This document shows positions 18,527-27,076 of a stretch of 64,000 nt of DNA, in pieces. A program made the position numbers and the translations under genes. Position 1 is the first letter of the stretch; every line of letters starts with the position of its first letter. The DNA comes from Rhodoferax sp. OV413. GTDB taxonomy: Bacteria > Pseudomonadota > Gammaproteobacteria > Burkholderiales > Burkholderiaceae_C. Where the stretch lies: positions 1,028,386 through 1,092,385 of the forward strand of contig NZ_FNJA01000001.1 in the NCBI RefSeq assembly GCF_900104385.1, read 5' to 3'. The notes under the pieces are model-generated. The model had not been told where the DNA came from. It worked only from the letters and a program-made list of their open reading frames with translations, and did no database searches.

Positions 18527-19794
18527 AAATTGCGGTGATCGGCGCCGGCTGGGCCGGTTTGGCGGCCGCCGTCACCGCTACGCACGCGGGGCACCACGCT
18601 ACAGTTTTTGAAGCATCTCGCGCAATCGGTGGGCGTGCCAGAGCCCTGTTTGATGCAGAAAATGGCGCACCACTGGACAATGGCCAGCACATCATGATTG
18701 GCGCCTACGCCGAGACCCTGCGCCTGATGCGCATGGTGGGCGTCGACCTGGACCAGACCCTGCTGCGCCTGCCGCTGACCTTGCTGTTCCCCGACGGACT
18801 GGGCTTGCGGCTGCCCACGCTGCCCGCACCGTTCGACGCCCTGGTCGGCATCGTGCGCGCCCGCGGCTGGGGCTGGGCCGACAAGGCCGCCCTGCTGCGC
18901 ACCTCGGTCGGCTGGCAACTGGCTGGCTTCCAGTGCCGCCCGAACCAGTCGGTGGCCGACCTGTGCCGACCGCTGACGCAGCGGGTCAACCACGAACTGA
19001 TAGAGCCGCTGTGCGTGGCCGCGCTCAATACCCCGGCGGACCGCTCCAGCGGCCAGGTGTTTCTGCGGGTGATCCAGGATTCGCTGTTCGGCGCGCCTGG
19101 AGGCTCCAACCTGCTGCTGCCGCGCGTCGACCTGGGTGTGCTGTTCCCCAAACCCGCGGTGCAGTGGCTGGAGCAACGCGGCGGCGCCGTACGGATGGGC
19201 CACCGCGTCCAGTCCATCCGCCCGCAGGCGCTGCAATGGCTGGTCGACGGCCAGTTGTTCGACCAGGTGCTGCTGGCCTGCCCGTCCTGGGAGGCCACCC
19301 GCCTGGTCGGCGCCAGCGGCGTGCCCGCAGACGACTGGCTGGCGCTGGCCCAGGCGCTGCAGTTCGAAGCCATCACCACGGTCTACGCCCGCAGCACTGC
19401 CCCACAAGCCCGCTTGGCCCAGCCCATGCTGGCACTGCGTAGCGACACCCAGCATCCCGCCCAGTTTGTGTTCGACCGCGGCCAGCTCGGCGGCCCGCAA
19501 GGCCTGCTGGCCTTCGTGGCCAGTGCCAGCCATGGCGACCGCCAGGCGCTGGAGCACGCCGTCATCGCCCAGGGCCGGCTGCAGCTGGGCCTCGGCGATC
19601 TGCAAGCGCTGCAAACCGTGGTCGAAAAGCGCGCCACCTTTGCCTGCACACCCGGCCTGCAGCGCCCGGCGCAGCACATCGCGCCCGGGCTTCAAGCCTG
19701 CGCCGACTATGTGGACGGCCCCTACCCAGCAACGCTGGAAGGCGCGGTGCGCAGCGGCGTGGCGGCCGCCCAAGCCTTTAGCCCCCAGCCATAA
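18523..19794 (+). CDS. hpnE: HpnE, hydroxysqualene dehydroxylase (FAD-dependent)
   Basis: Third step of the HpnCDE pathway: reduces hydroxysqualene to squalene. The 423 aa chain starts with a Rossmann FAD motif GAGWAGLAAA (8-17), then EASRAIGGRAR and the family signature LDNGQH (about 47-52), and ends with a C-terminal FAD-binding segment (DGPYPATLEGAVRSG). It overlaps hpnD by 4 bp, so hpnCDE is a tight operon. No squalene-hopene cyclase (shc) is in the window and must lie elsewhere if hopanoids are made. Confidence 0.94.
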   Translation: MKIAVIGAGWAGLAAAVTATHAGHHATVFEASRAIGGRARALFDAENGAPLDNGQHIMIGAYAETLRLMRMVGVDLDQTLLRLPLTLLFPDGLGLRLPTLPAPFDALVGIVRARGWGWADKAALLRTSVGWQLAGFQCRPNQSVADLCRPLTQRVNHELIEPLCVAALNTPADRSSGQVFLRVIQDSLFGAPGGSNLLLPRVDLGVLFPKPAVQWLEQRGGAVRMGHRVQSIRPQALQWLVDGQLFDQVLLACPSWEATRLVGASGVPADDWLALAQALQFEAITTVYARSTAPQARLAQPMLALRSDTQHPAQFVFDRGQLGGPQGLLAFVASASHGDRQALEHAVIAQGRLQLGLGDLQALQTVVEKRATFACTPGLQRPAQHIAPGLQACADYVDGPYPATLEGAVRSGVAAAQAFSPQP

Positions 19795-19818
19795 AAAAGG
19801 GGGACCAAAAGGTCCCCC
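19792..19818. terminator. Convergent, probably bidirectional terminator
   Basis: A perfect 8 bp stem (GGGGGACC, AAAA loop, GGTCCCCC; 19799-19818) flanked on the left by six A, so on the minus strand it ends in TTTTTT. It serves the minus-strand gene at 19865-20800 and may also stop hpnE transcripts. Confidence 0.8.
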
Positions 19819-19864
19819 AAACTACCGCCTCGCATCTGCGGCCAGGCCGCATCCCAACCGGCGC

Positions 19865-20800
19865 TTAGGAACGCAGCCGGTATTCGTCGCGCAGTGCCTT
19901 CACCAAGTCGTGGTTCTTTTGCACGCCCTGCATCTGGCGTTCCACCAGGCTGCGGACGTCCGCCGGCAGGGCTTGCTTCAGCGCCCTGCGGTAACGGGCC
20001 AGGGCCGTGTCTTCACCGCGCTCGCACTCTTCCAGCACCGCCAGGTCGCTGTCGCTGGTCAACATGCCTTTGACTGCCACCCAACCGCGGTGTGCCGCGC
20101 CGCTGACCGTGCCGCCGTCTTCGGGCACACCGCCCAGGCGCAGCACTTCAGACGCCAGCTCGGCAGCCGAACTGGCGCAGTCGCGCATGCGCTGCTCGAA
20201 GGTCGACTTCAGCTGCGCGGTTTCGGTGCGCTCCATGCAGGCCTTGAAGCCGTATTCGCCGTCATGGCAGGTTTCCACCAGGTCGTTCAGGACATCAATC
20301 ACGTCGTCGTTGTCCAGCGGCTCGGCGGTATCGGCTAACTGGCCTTCGTTGATGCGGTCCCAGGCCGCCCGGGTGGCGTAGCGCGCATGCGGCCAGGCCA
20401 GGCTGGAACGGCCGCGCTGCTCTTCCCAGCGGCGGGCCAGTTCGGGCTCGACCGCACTGAACTCGCTGCCGTACAAATTGCCGCCGCTCCAGCCCAGCGC
20501 ATAGGCGGGGCCGTAGTCGTCATAGGTACGGCCGGCTTCGTAATACGGCTCGTCCTGGTAGCGTTCGCGCCAGTAGGCTTCTTCGGCCGTGGGGTTCACC
20601 GCTTCGGCACCGGCCTTGCCAGCCAGTCCGCCGACCACCGCGCCCGCCACGCCGCCAATCGCCGCGCCCACCGGACCGCCCATGGCGCCGACGGCCGCGC
20701 CCGCCACTGCACCGCCGGTGGCGCCCAGGCCGGTACCGACCGGATGTGCGCCGGGTTCACCCGAGATCGGGTCGAGGTTGGAATCTTTTTCGTTCAACAT
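19865..20800 (-). CDS. DUF2383 (PA2169-type) four-helix protein with N-terminal glycine zipper
   Basis: Function unknown. Of 311 aa, residues about 25-65 form a Gly/Ala-rich glycine-zipper-like segment (GATGGAVAGAAVGAMGG) likely to insert in or coat a membrane. A Tyr/Trp-rich linker follows (about 70-130). Residues about 160-290 fit the ferritin-like DUF2383 four-helix domain (VIDVLNDLVETCHDGEYGFK, and a late CERGEDTALARYRRAL). Proteins of this type are often stress-related. No signal peptide is seen. It is a single gene with its own terminator. The domain calls are from pattern recognition. Confidence 0.7.
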   Translation of the reverse strand: MLNEKDSNLDPISGEPGAHPVGTGLGATGGAVAGAAVGAMGGPVGAAIGGVAGAVVGGLAGKAGAEAVNPTAEEAYWRERYQDEPYYEAGRTYDDYGPAYALGWSGGNLYGSEFSAVEPELARRWEEQRGRSSLAWPHARYATRAAWDRINEGQLADTAEPLDNDDVIDVLNDLVETCHDGEYGFKACMERTETAQLKSTFEQRMRDCASSAAELASEVLRLGGVPEDGGTVSGAAHRGWVAVKGMLTSDSDLAVLEECERGEDTALARYRRALKQALPADVRSLVERQMQGVQKNHDLVKALRDEYRLRS

Positions 20801-21015
20801 AGGATGGCTCCTTTAAGTGATGGAATGAATCCTGCCCGCCGCCTGTGGGATACAGCTTGCATGCGCCTCAGTGCATGCAGCTCCGTAGCGGTTGGGCTGG
20901 TGACTTCATCTTGGTGGCTGGTGCGGATTTGGTACGTCGGCCAGACCGGCACAGCCATGTAGGAGAAAACGCCGAATCCCGGCAGCAAGGCCGGGTGGCT
21001 ACCGTGGTGGTTGGG

Positions 21016-21717
21016 TTAACGCTGCTGGGCCAGCAGCGCGCACAGGGCGCCGAGCTCGGCCACGTGCAGATGCGGCTGGACCGCGTGGCTCCAGGCATGC
21101 TGGCCGCGGTTCACCCACACCGCCTGCATGCCGGCCTGGACGGCGGCCACCACGTCGAGCAAGGGGTCGTCGCCCACGTGCAGTACCTCATGCGGCGCCA
21201 CCCCGGCGGATAGTGCGGCGGCGTGGAAGATGCGCGGGTCGGGCTTGGCCACGCCAAACTCGCGGGCGCTCAGGGCCGCCGTGAAATGCGCGCCAATGCC
21301 GACCCGGTGCACATCGGCATTGCCGTTGCTCAGTGCCACCAAGGGGTAGCGCGCGGCCAGCCATTCCAGCGCGGGCAAGGCATCGGTATAAAAGTCCACC
21401 CTTTGGCGGGCCGCAAAAAACACATCGAAAGCCGGTTCGGCCAGGTCGGTGTCTTCGCCTGCCAGCTGCAGCGCCAGGCGGATGGATTCGCGGCGCAGCG
21501 CGCTCAGGTCGTGGCGCAGATCGGGCCGCTCGGCTTCCAGCTGCACGCGTACGCCGCGCAAGGCCTCGGTGCTGTTGTAGCGCGCCGCCGTGGCCGGGGC
21601 GTAGTCCACCAGCCACTGCAATAGCTCGGCCTCGGCCCGTTCGATGGCCGGCCACACCGGCCACAAGGTGTCGTCCAGGTCCAGGGATATTGCTTTGATT
21701 TTGGAGAGGTCCAACAT
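21016..21717 (-). CDS. HAD-superfamily hydrolase (YigB/NagD-like phosphatase)
   Basis: Soluble phosphatase of 233 aa. HAD motif I is DLDDT (D13, D15), motif II lies in VALSNGNADV, the motif III lysine in VAKPDPRIF, and motif IV in HVGDDPLLDV, so all catalytic elements are present. A cap domain sits between motifs I and II (subfamily I). The nearest known relatives include YigB, an FMN phosphatase, but the substrate is not determined. It is divergent from hemH by 20 bp. Confidence 0.8.
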   Translation of the reverse strand: MLDLSKIKAISLDLDDTLWPVWPAIERAEAELLQWLVDYAPATAARYNSTEALRGVRVQLEAERPDLRHDLSALRRESIRLALQLAGEDTDLAEPAFDVFFAARQRVDFYTDALPALEWLAARYPLVALSNGNADVHRVGIGAHFTAALSAREFGVAKPDPRIFHAAALSAGVAPHEVLHVGDDPLLDVVAAVQAGMQAVWVNRGQHAWSHAVQPHLHVAELGALCALLAQQR

Positions 21718-21737
21718 AGGTACGGGAGAATACCGGA

Positions 21738-22844
21738 ATGCCCCTCTTCGCCTCCCCCTTCAAGCCAGAACCCCCACACTCCCACGCCCAAGCCCCGCGC
21801 ACCGGCGTTTTGTATTGCAACCTGGGCACGCCCGACGCCGCCACACCGGCGGCAGTGCGCCGCTACCTGGCGCAGTTCCTCAGCGACCACCGGGTCATCG
21901 AGATCCCCAAAGTCATCTGGAACGTAATCCTGCACGGCATCATCCTGCGCACCCGGCCCAAGCAGTCGGCCGCCAAATACGCCAGCATCTGGACGCCGCA
22001 GGGCTCGCCGCTGCGCATAGGCACCGAGCAGCAGGCCGTGATGCTGCGCGGCTGGCTGAGCGAGCGCGGCCACCAGGTGCAGGTGGACTACGCCATGCGC
22101 TACGGCAGCCCGTCGATCGCCGAGCAACTCGATAAATTCAAAGCCCAGGGCGTGACCCGGGTGCTGATCGTGCCGGCCTACCCGCAGTATTCGGCCACCA
22201 GCACCGCCAGCGTGTTTGACGCGGTGTACGACTGGGCGCGCCAGACCCGCAGCATCCCCGAGCTGCGCTTCGTCAACCGCTACCACGACGACCCTGGCTA
22301 CATCGCCGCCCTGGCCCGCCGCGTGCGCAGCCACTGGCAGCACAACGGCAGGCCCGACCAGCTGGTGATGAGCTTCCACGGCGTGCCCGAGCGCACCCTG
22401 CACCTGGGCGACCCCTACCACTGCGAATGCCACAAAACCGCGCGCCTGCTGGCCGCCGCGCTGGGACTGGCCAAAGAGGAATACAAGGTCACCTTCCAGT
22501 CGCGCCTGGGCCGCGCCAAATGGCTGGAGCCCTACACCGAGCCCAGCCTGATCGCCATGGCCAAAGCCAAGGTCGCGCGCGTCGACGTGGTCTGCCCCGG
22601 CTTTACCAGCGACTGCCTGGAGACGTTGGAAGAAATCGCCATGGAAGGCAAGGCCGCGTTCCTGAACGCCGGCGGCAAGGAGTTCCACTACATCCCCTGC
22701 CTGAACAGCGAGCCCGACTGGATCACCGCGCTCAGCCACATCGTGCAAACCCATCTGCAAGGCTGGCCGACGCAGAACCCGGTGGATGCACAAAGCCTGA
22801 CCGACACCGCAGCCCGCGCCAAATCCTTGGGAGCAAAACAATGA
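21738..22844 (+). CDS. hemH: Ferrochelatase
   Basis: Inserts Fe2+ into protoporphyrin IX in the last step of haem synthesis. The 368 aa chain shows the N-terminal NLGTPD, the PAYPQYSATSTAS block, the catalytic His in SFHGVPER (about residue 213) and the acidic path Glu in FTSDCLETLEEI. The N-terminal ~20 residues are a proline-rich extension. A palindromic repeat begins just after the stop. The gene lies between the HAD phosphatase (divergent) and the flavoprotein gene. Confidence 0.97.
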   Translation: MPLFASPFKPEPPHSHAQAPRTGVLYCNLGTPDAATPAAVRRYLAQFLSDHRVIEIPKVIWNVILHGIILRTRPKQSAAKYASIWTPQGSPLRIGTEQQAVMLRGWLSERGHQVQVDYAMRYGSPSIAEQLDKFKAQGVTRVLIVPAYPQYSATSTASVFDAVYDWARQTRSIPELRFVNRYHDDPGYIAALARRVRSHWQHNGRPDQLVMSFHGVPERTLHLGDPYHCECHKTARLLAAALGLAKEEYKVTFQSRLGRAKWLEPYTEPSLIAMAKAKVARVDVVCPGFTSDCLETLEEIAMEGKAAFLNAGGKEFHYIPCLNSEPDWITALSHIVQTHLQGWPTQNPVDAQSLTDTAARAKSLGAKQ

Positions 22845-22889
22845 TTTTGATAGCTATCACCGCAGGCAGAACCTGCGCCAGAGGCCAAT
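22845..22889 (-). repeat. Dispersed palindromic repeat (reverse)
   Basis: Fills nearly the whole gap between hemH and the flavoprotein gene: ATAGCTATC, CGCAGGCAGAACCTGCGCC, then AGAGGCC. Its end lies 3 bp before the next ATG, so the repeat supplies that gene's ribosome-binding region. Confidence 0.75.
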
Positions 22890-22892
22890 TTC

Positions 22893-24113
22893 ATGCATAA
22901 GTTTGATGTCGTCGTGATAGGCGCCGGCGCCGCCGGTTTGTTCTGCGCCGGCGTGGCCGGGCAGCGCGGTTTGAAGGTGCTGGTGCTGGACCACAGCGAG
23001 AAGGTGGCCGAGAAGATCCGCATCTCCGGCGGCGGCCGCGCCAACTTCACCAACAAGGACGTAACCCCGGCCAACTTCCTCAGCGACAACCCGCACTTCT
23101 GCCGCAGCGCACTCAGCCGCTACACGCCCAAGGACTTCACCGAGCTGATGACCCGTCACGGCATCAGCTTCCACGAGAAGCACAAAGGCCAGCTGTTCTG
23201 CGACCGGTCCGCCGAAGACCTGGTGAACATGCTGCTGGCCGAATGCGCGAGCGGCAATGTCACGCGCTGGCAGCCCTGCAGCGTCAAAAACATACGCTTT
23301 TCGGCCGCTAGCGCAGACAGTACCAGCGCAGGCAGCTATGAAATCGATAGTAGCGAAGGCAGCATACAGACGCCGCAAATCGTCGTCGCCACCGGCGGCC
23401 TGTCCATCCCCAAGATCGGTGCCACCGACTTTGGTTACCGGCTCGCCCAGCAGTTCGGCCTGCGCATGGTCACCCCCCGCCCGGCCCTGGTGCCCCTGAC
23501 CTTCGACAGCGCAGCCTGGGCGCCGTATGCCCACCTGTCGGGCCTGGCGCTGCCGGTGCAGATCGAGGTCGGTGCCAAGAAGACCAAGACCAGCTTCCTG
23601 GAAGACCTGCTGTTCACCCATCGAGGCCTCAGCGGCCCGGCCGTGCTGCAAATCTCCAGCTACTGGCGCGAGGACACGCCCATCCGCCTGAACCTGGCGC
23701 CCGAAGTCGACCTGCCGCCCGCCCTGGCCCGCGCCAAAGCCACGTCCCGCAAGCTGATCGCCAACGAGCTGGCCCAGCTGGTCCCCTCCCGCCTGGCCGA
23801 CGCCTGGGCCGGCCAAGACACCGCCTGGCAAAAACCCATCTGCGACGCCACCGACAAGGCCCTGACCCAGCTGGCCGAAAAGCTGGCCCGCTGGGAGCTG
23901 ACGCCCAACGGCTCCGAAGGCTATAAAAAAGCCGAGGTCACCGCGGGCGGTGTGGACACCCGCGACCTGTCATCGCAGACCATGGAGTCGAAGCAACCGG
24001 GGCTGTATTTCATCGGCGAAGTGGTCGATGTGACAGGCTGGTTGGGGGGGTATAACTTTCAGTGGGCCTGGGCTAGCGGGTTTGCTTGTGGGCAGGCGCT
24101 GAGGGCGGGCTGA
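22893..24113 (+). CDS. NAD(P)/FAD-dependent oxidoreductase, HI0933/YhiN (BaiN) family
   Basis: Soluble flavoprotein of 406 aa with the dinucleotide motif GAGAAGLFCA (10-19), the family signature KIRISGGGRANFTN (41-54), VVATGGLS (about 164-171) and a C-terminal FAD segment (GLYFIGEVVDVTGWLGGYN). The reaction of this family is mostly unsettled; BaiN in gut clostridia reduces bile-acid intermediates. Residues 135-154 are encoded by a dispersed palindromic repeat that remains in frame, in a variable loop between strands. Expression may be coupled to hemH. Confidence 0.88.
   Translation: MHKFDVVVIGAGAAGLFCAGVAGQRGLKVLVLDHSEKVAEKIRISGGGRANFTNKDVTPANFLSDNPHFCRSALSRYTPKDFTELMTRHGISFHEKHKGQLFCDRSAEDLVNMLLAECASGNVTRWQPCSVKNIRFSAASADSTSAGSYEIDSSEGSIQTPQIVVATGGLSIPKIGATDFGYRLAQQFGLRMVTPRPALVPLTFDSAAWAPYAHLSGLALPVQIEVGAKKTKTSFLEDLLFTHRGLSGPAVLQISSYWREDTPIRLNLAPEVDLPPALARAKATSRKLIANELAQLVPSRLADAWAGQDTAWQKPICDATDKALTQLAEKLARWELTPNGSEGYKKAEVTAGGVDTRDLSSQTMESKQPGLYFIGEVVDVTGWLGGYNFQWAWASGFACGQALRAG
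23296..23354 (+). repeat. Palindromic repeat inside the flavoprotein gene
   Basis: Forward copy with GGCCGCTAGCGCAG, then AGTACCAGCGCA, GGCAGCTAT and a mirror GATAGTAGC. It is in frame, without stops, and encodes a Ser/Ala-rich loop at residues 135-154. Confidence 0.65.
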
Positions 24114-24162
24114 GTTTTCTCCTGCAGCCACACCTCTCCACACCTCCGCACGCGACCACCCC

Positions 24163-24963
24163 ATGATCGCCTCCCTCCCCATGTACGTGTCCCACCCGGC
24201 CGGCAGCGCCGCGCTCTGGCAATACTTGGCCGGCTACCTGCGCCAGGCGGGGGTGGCGGACGTACCCACGGAGCTGGACATCCCCACCAACGCCGACCTC
24301 ACCCAGCACTGGCTGCGGCCCGACCTGCTGCTCAGCCAGTGCTGCGGCTACCAGATGGTGGATGCACTGGAGCAGCGGGTGCAGCTGGTCGGGGCCTTCC
24401 ACTACACGGCGCCGGGCTGCGCGGGCACCCACTACAGCAGCCACCTGGTGTGCCGTTCCGACGATAGCGGACGCGCACTGGCTGATTTCCGCGGCCGGGT
24501 GGCGGCCTACAACTCGGCCGATTCGCAGTCGGGCTACCACAGCCTGCGCAGCATGGCGGCACCGCTGGCGCTGGACGGGCGCTTTTTTGCGCGGGCGATG
24601 GCCTCGGGCGCGCACATCGCTTCGCTGGCCCTGGTGCGCAGCGGCGCGGCGGATATCGCGGCCATAGACTGCATCAGCTACGCCCAGTTTCAGCGCTACC
24701 AGCCCGAGGTGCTGCAGGGCACGCGCATCGTCGGCCGCACCGCCAGCGTGCCGGGTACGGCCTTGGTCACAGCCCTGAACACGCCGCCCGCGCTGCTGGC
24801 GCTGTTGCGCCAAGGCCTGCAGCAGGCGATGGCCGATCCGGCGCTGGCCGGCACGCGTGCCAGCCTGCTGCTGGGTGGCTTCGAGGCCGTGCCGGCCTCG
24901 GCCTACCAGGTGCTGCGGGACCTGGATAGACAGGCTACGGCGCTAGGCTTGGCGCAGCTGTAG
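24163..24963 (+). CDS. PhnD-like substrate-binding-fold protein without signal peptide (paralogue 1)
   Basis: 266 aa with the periplasmic-binding fold of the PhnD/SsuA type, but it starts straight at IASLPMYVSHPAG with no export signal, so it should stay in the cytoplasm. Conserved blocks shared with the paralogue at 29963-30757 are SLPMY, WxxPxLLLSQxCGY, RVQLVGAFxYxAPGC, YNSxDSQSGYxSLR and AxDCxxxA. Related proteins are often annotated as phosphate/phosphonate ABC receptors. The role is unknown. It precedes the desaturase and the osmolyte ABC genes in the same direction, with a repeat-containing gap of 220 bp. Confidence 0.75.
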   Translation: MIASLPMYVSHPAGSAALWQYLAGYLRQAGVADVPTELDIPTNADLTQHWLRPDLLLSQCCGYQMVDALEQRVQLVGAFHYTAPGCAGTHYSSHLVCRSDDSGRALADFRGRVAAYNSADSQSGYHSLRSMAAPLALDGRFFARAMASGAHIASLALVRSGAADIAAIDCISYAQFQRYQPEVLQGTRIVGRTASVPGTALVTALNTPPALLALLRQGLQQAMADPALAGTRASLLLGGFEAVPASAYQVLRDLDRQATALGLAQL

Positions 24964-24976
24964 TCGCATTTATACA

Positions 24977-25032
24977 AAATCGGCCTGCAGCGCATATTCC
25001 ACCAGCGCCAGCAGCTATTTTTAATATAGCAA
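24977..25032 (+). repeat. Dispersed palindromic repeat (forward)
   Basis: One of the cleanest copies: CGGCCTGCAGCGCATATTCC, ACCAGCGCC, AGCAGCTAT, an A/T spacer and ATATAGCA. It occupies the intergenic gap before the desaturase. Confidence 0.8.
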
Positions 25033-25183
25033 TTGGCCACTCAACCATGGCTGGTAAGGGTGCAGCTAGATGCCGCCACCCCATTGGCACCGAATATGCT
25101 TAGGCGTATTTATTCTTTGCTTGTATATACCGGGTGAACGTAACATCCATAGCAGGCATTTTTCTGCTTGTTACATCCCCACC

Positions 25184-26116
25184 ATGCACAGCTCCAGCAC
25201 TCTTGCACGCAGCCGTTTTGAATGGCCGACCTGGCTTTTGACGGCTGGCATCTACTTGGCCTGGGTGGCGGTGGTGGTCTATTGGCAGCAGCTGGGCGAC
25301 GTGCTGGGCAGCGCGGCTTTGCTGCTGGTGGTGTGCTGGTACATGAGCTTGCAGCACGAGCTGGTGCACGGCCACCCCACGGCGTCGCCGCGCATCAACC
25401 GGCTGCTGGGCCTGGCGCCGCTGGCCGTTTGGTACCCGTTCGACATGTACCGCCACAGCCATTTGATCCACCACCAAGACGAGCACCTGACCCGGCCCGG
25501 CATCGACCCTGAAAGCAACTACCTGACGGCGGCCCAGTATGCGGGCCTGCCCGCCTGGCAGCGCGTCTGCTGGCGCTGGCAGCGCACGGTCTTGGGGCGG
25601 CTGCTGGTCGGCCCGGCGCTGGCCATCGTGCCGACCTGGGCCGATATCCTGCGCCAGCCGCTGCGGGGCGACTGGTCGCATAGCCGCAGCTGGGCCGAGC
25701 ACCTGGGCCTGCTGGCACTGCTGCTGTGGGCGCTGCAGCACTATGCGGGTATCCATCCGCTGCACTATCTGCTGGTGTCCTACCCGGCGCTGGGCCTGGC
25801 CATGCTGCGATCCCTGTATGAACACCGGCCGGCGCTGCGCCCCGCGCACCGCATCGCCATCAACGAAGCCAGCCCGTTCTGGCGCCTGCTGTACCTGAAC
25901 AACAACTACCACGTGGTGCACCACGAAACCCCGTCCATGCCCTGGTACCGGCTGCGCGCCAGCTACTTGGCCGACCGCAGCGGCTACCTGCAGCGCAATG
26001 GCGGCTTCCTGGTGCCGGGCTACGGCCATCTGCTGCGCCGGTTTGCGCTGACACCAATTGATTCACCTGTCCTACCTGAAGAACTGATTCCTGTGGCACG
26101 CTCTAGCCTGCACTGA
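25184..26116 (+). CDS. Membrane fatty-acid desaturase
   Basis: Integral-membrane di-iron desaturase or hydroxylase of about 310 aa. The histidine boxes are in order: HELVHGH, HSHLIHH and HVVHHE (the last in NNYHVVHHETPSMPW), with four or so membrane helices between them (for example LLTAGIYLAWVAVVVYW). I chose the ATG at 25184; an upstream in-frame ATG at 25070 adds 38 residues unlike the family. It lies 32 bp upstream of the osmolyte-binding gene and may be co-transcribed, suggesting envelope adaptation to osmotic or cold stress. The lipid substrate is unknown. Confidence 0.82.
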   Translation: MHSSSTLARSRFEWPTWLLTAGIYLAWVAVVVYWQQLGDVLGSAALLLVVCWYMSLQHELVHGHPTASPRINRLLGLAPLAVWYPFDMYRHSHLIHHQDEHLTRPGIDPESNYLTAAQYAGLPAWQRVCWRWQRTVLGRLLVGPALAIVPTWADILRQPLRGDWSHSRSWAEHLGLLALLLWALQHYAGIHPLHYLLVSYPALGLAMLRSLYEHRPALRPAHRIAINEASPFWRLLYLNNNYHVVHHETPSMPWYRLRASYLADRSGYLQRNGGFLVPGYGHLLRRFALTPIDSPVLPEELIPVARSSLH

Positions 26117-26148
26117 AATCTTGTCTCCCTCCGTTTAAAGGAAATCCC

Positions 26149-27072
26149 ATGGCTTATTCGTTTTCTCGCCGCCTGCTGGTTACCGCTGTTGCCACCCTGG
26201 GCCTAACTGGCGCACTGCATGCCCAGACCGCGGTGCGCGTCGCCTCCAAGATCGACACCGAAGGCGCGTTGCTGGGCAATGTGGTGCTGCAGATGCTGGA
26301 AGCCAACGGCATCAAAACCGAGAACAAGTTGCAGCTAGGCAACACCAAGATCGTGCGTGGCGCGCTGACGGCGGGCGAGATCGACATCTACCCCGAATAC
26401 ACCGGCAACGGCGCGTTCTTCTTCTCCGACGAAAAGAACCCGGCCTGGAAAGACGCCAAGGCCGGCTATGAAAAGGTCAAGGCGCTGGACGCCGAGAAGA
26501 ACAAACTGGTCTGGCTGGAGCCGGCCCCAGCCAACAACACCTGGGCCATCGCCATCCGCAAAGATGTCGCCAGCAAGAACAACCTGAAGTCGCTGGATGA
26601 CCTGGGCAAATGGCTGGGCACGGGCGGCAAGTTCAAGCTGGCCGCATCGGCCGAGTTCATCGAGCGGCCCGACGCCCTGCCCGCCTTCCAGACCACCTAC
26701 GGCTTCAAGCTGAACCAGGACCAGCTGCTGACCCTGGCCGGCGGCGACACCACCGTCACCATCAAGGCCGCGGCCGAGCAGACCTCCGGCGTGAACGCCG
26801 CCATGGCCTACGGCACCGACGGCCCAGTGTCCGCGCTGGGCCTGGTGATCCTGAACGACAGCAAGGGCGCGCAGCCGATCTACGCGCCGGCACCGGTGGT
26901 GCGGGCCGATGTACTGGCCAAGTTCCCCAAGATCAAGGATGCGCTGGCGCCGGTGTTCAAAAGCCTGGACGGCCCCACCCTGCAAAGCCTGAACGCCAAG
27001 ATCGCCCTGGAAGGCCAGGACGCTAAGGCCGTGGCCGCTGCCTACCTGAAGTCCAAAGGCTTCGTCAAATAA
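26149..27072 (+). CDS. osmF: Glycine-betaine/choline-type ABC substrate-binding protein (OsmF/YehZ-like)
   Basis: Periplasmic receptor of 307 aa with a Sec signal peptide (cleavage after ALHA, about residue 25). The mature part shows the quaternary-amine (OpuAC) family pattern VRVASKIDTEGALLGNVVLQ, DIYPEYTGNG and the conserved AYGTDG. It is first of the receptor-permease-ATPase-permease set, the same order as E. coli yehZYXW. The ribosome-binding site AAAGGAAA lies before the ATG. The ligand is probably a compatible solute, but YehZ-type systems have low affinity for betaine, so another ligand is possible. Confidence 0.86.
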   Translation: MAYSFSRRLLVTAVATLGLTGALHAQTAVRVASKIDTEGALLGNVVLQMLEANGIKTENKLQLGNTKIVRGALTAGEIDIYPEYTGNGAFFFSDEKNPAWKDAKAGYEKVKALDAEKNKLVWLEPAPANNTWAIAIRKDVASKNNLKSLDDLGKWLGTGGKFKLAASAEFIERPDALPAFQTTYGFKLNQDQLLTLAGGDTTVTIKAAAEQTSGVNAAMAYGTDGPVSALGLVILNDSKGAQPIYAPAPVVRADVLAKFPKIKDALAPVFKSLDGPTLQSLNAKIALEGQDAKAVAAAYLKSKGFVK

Positions 27073-27076
27073 ACCG

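Noticed and set aside
18590-18660. Possible repeat copy in hpnE (GCTAC...GCGCAATC...CCAGAGCC)
   Set aside because: The encoded residues (EASRAIGGRAR) are the conserved FAD motif of HpnE, so the likeness is best explained by chance.
25070-25183. Upstream ATG that would lengthen the desaturase by 38 residues
   Set aside because: The added residues have no family likeness and the region follows a repeat; the internal ATG at 25184 fits better.
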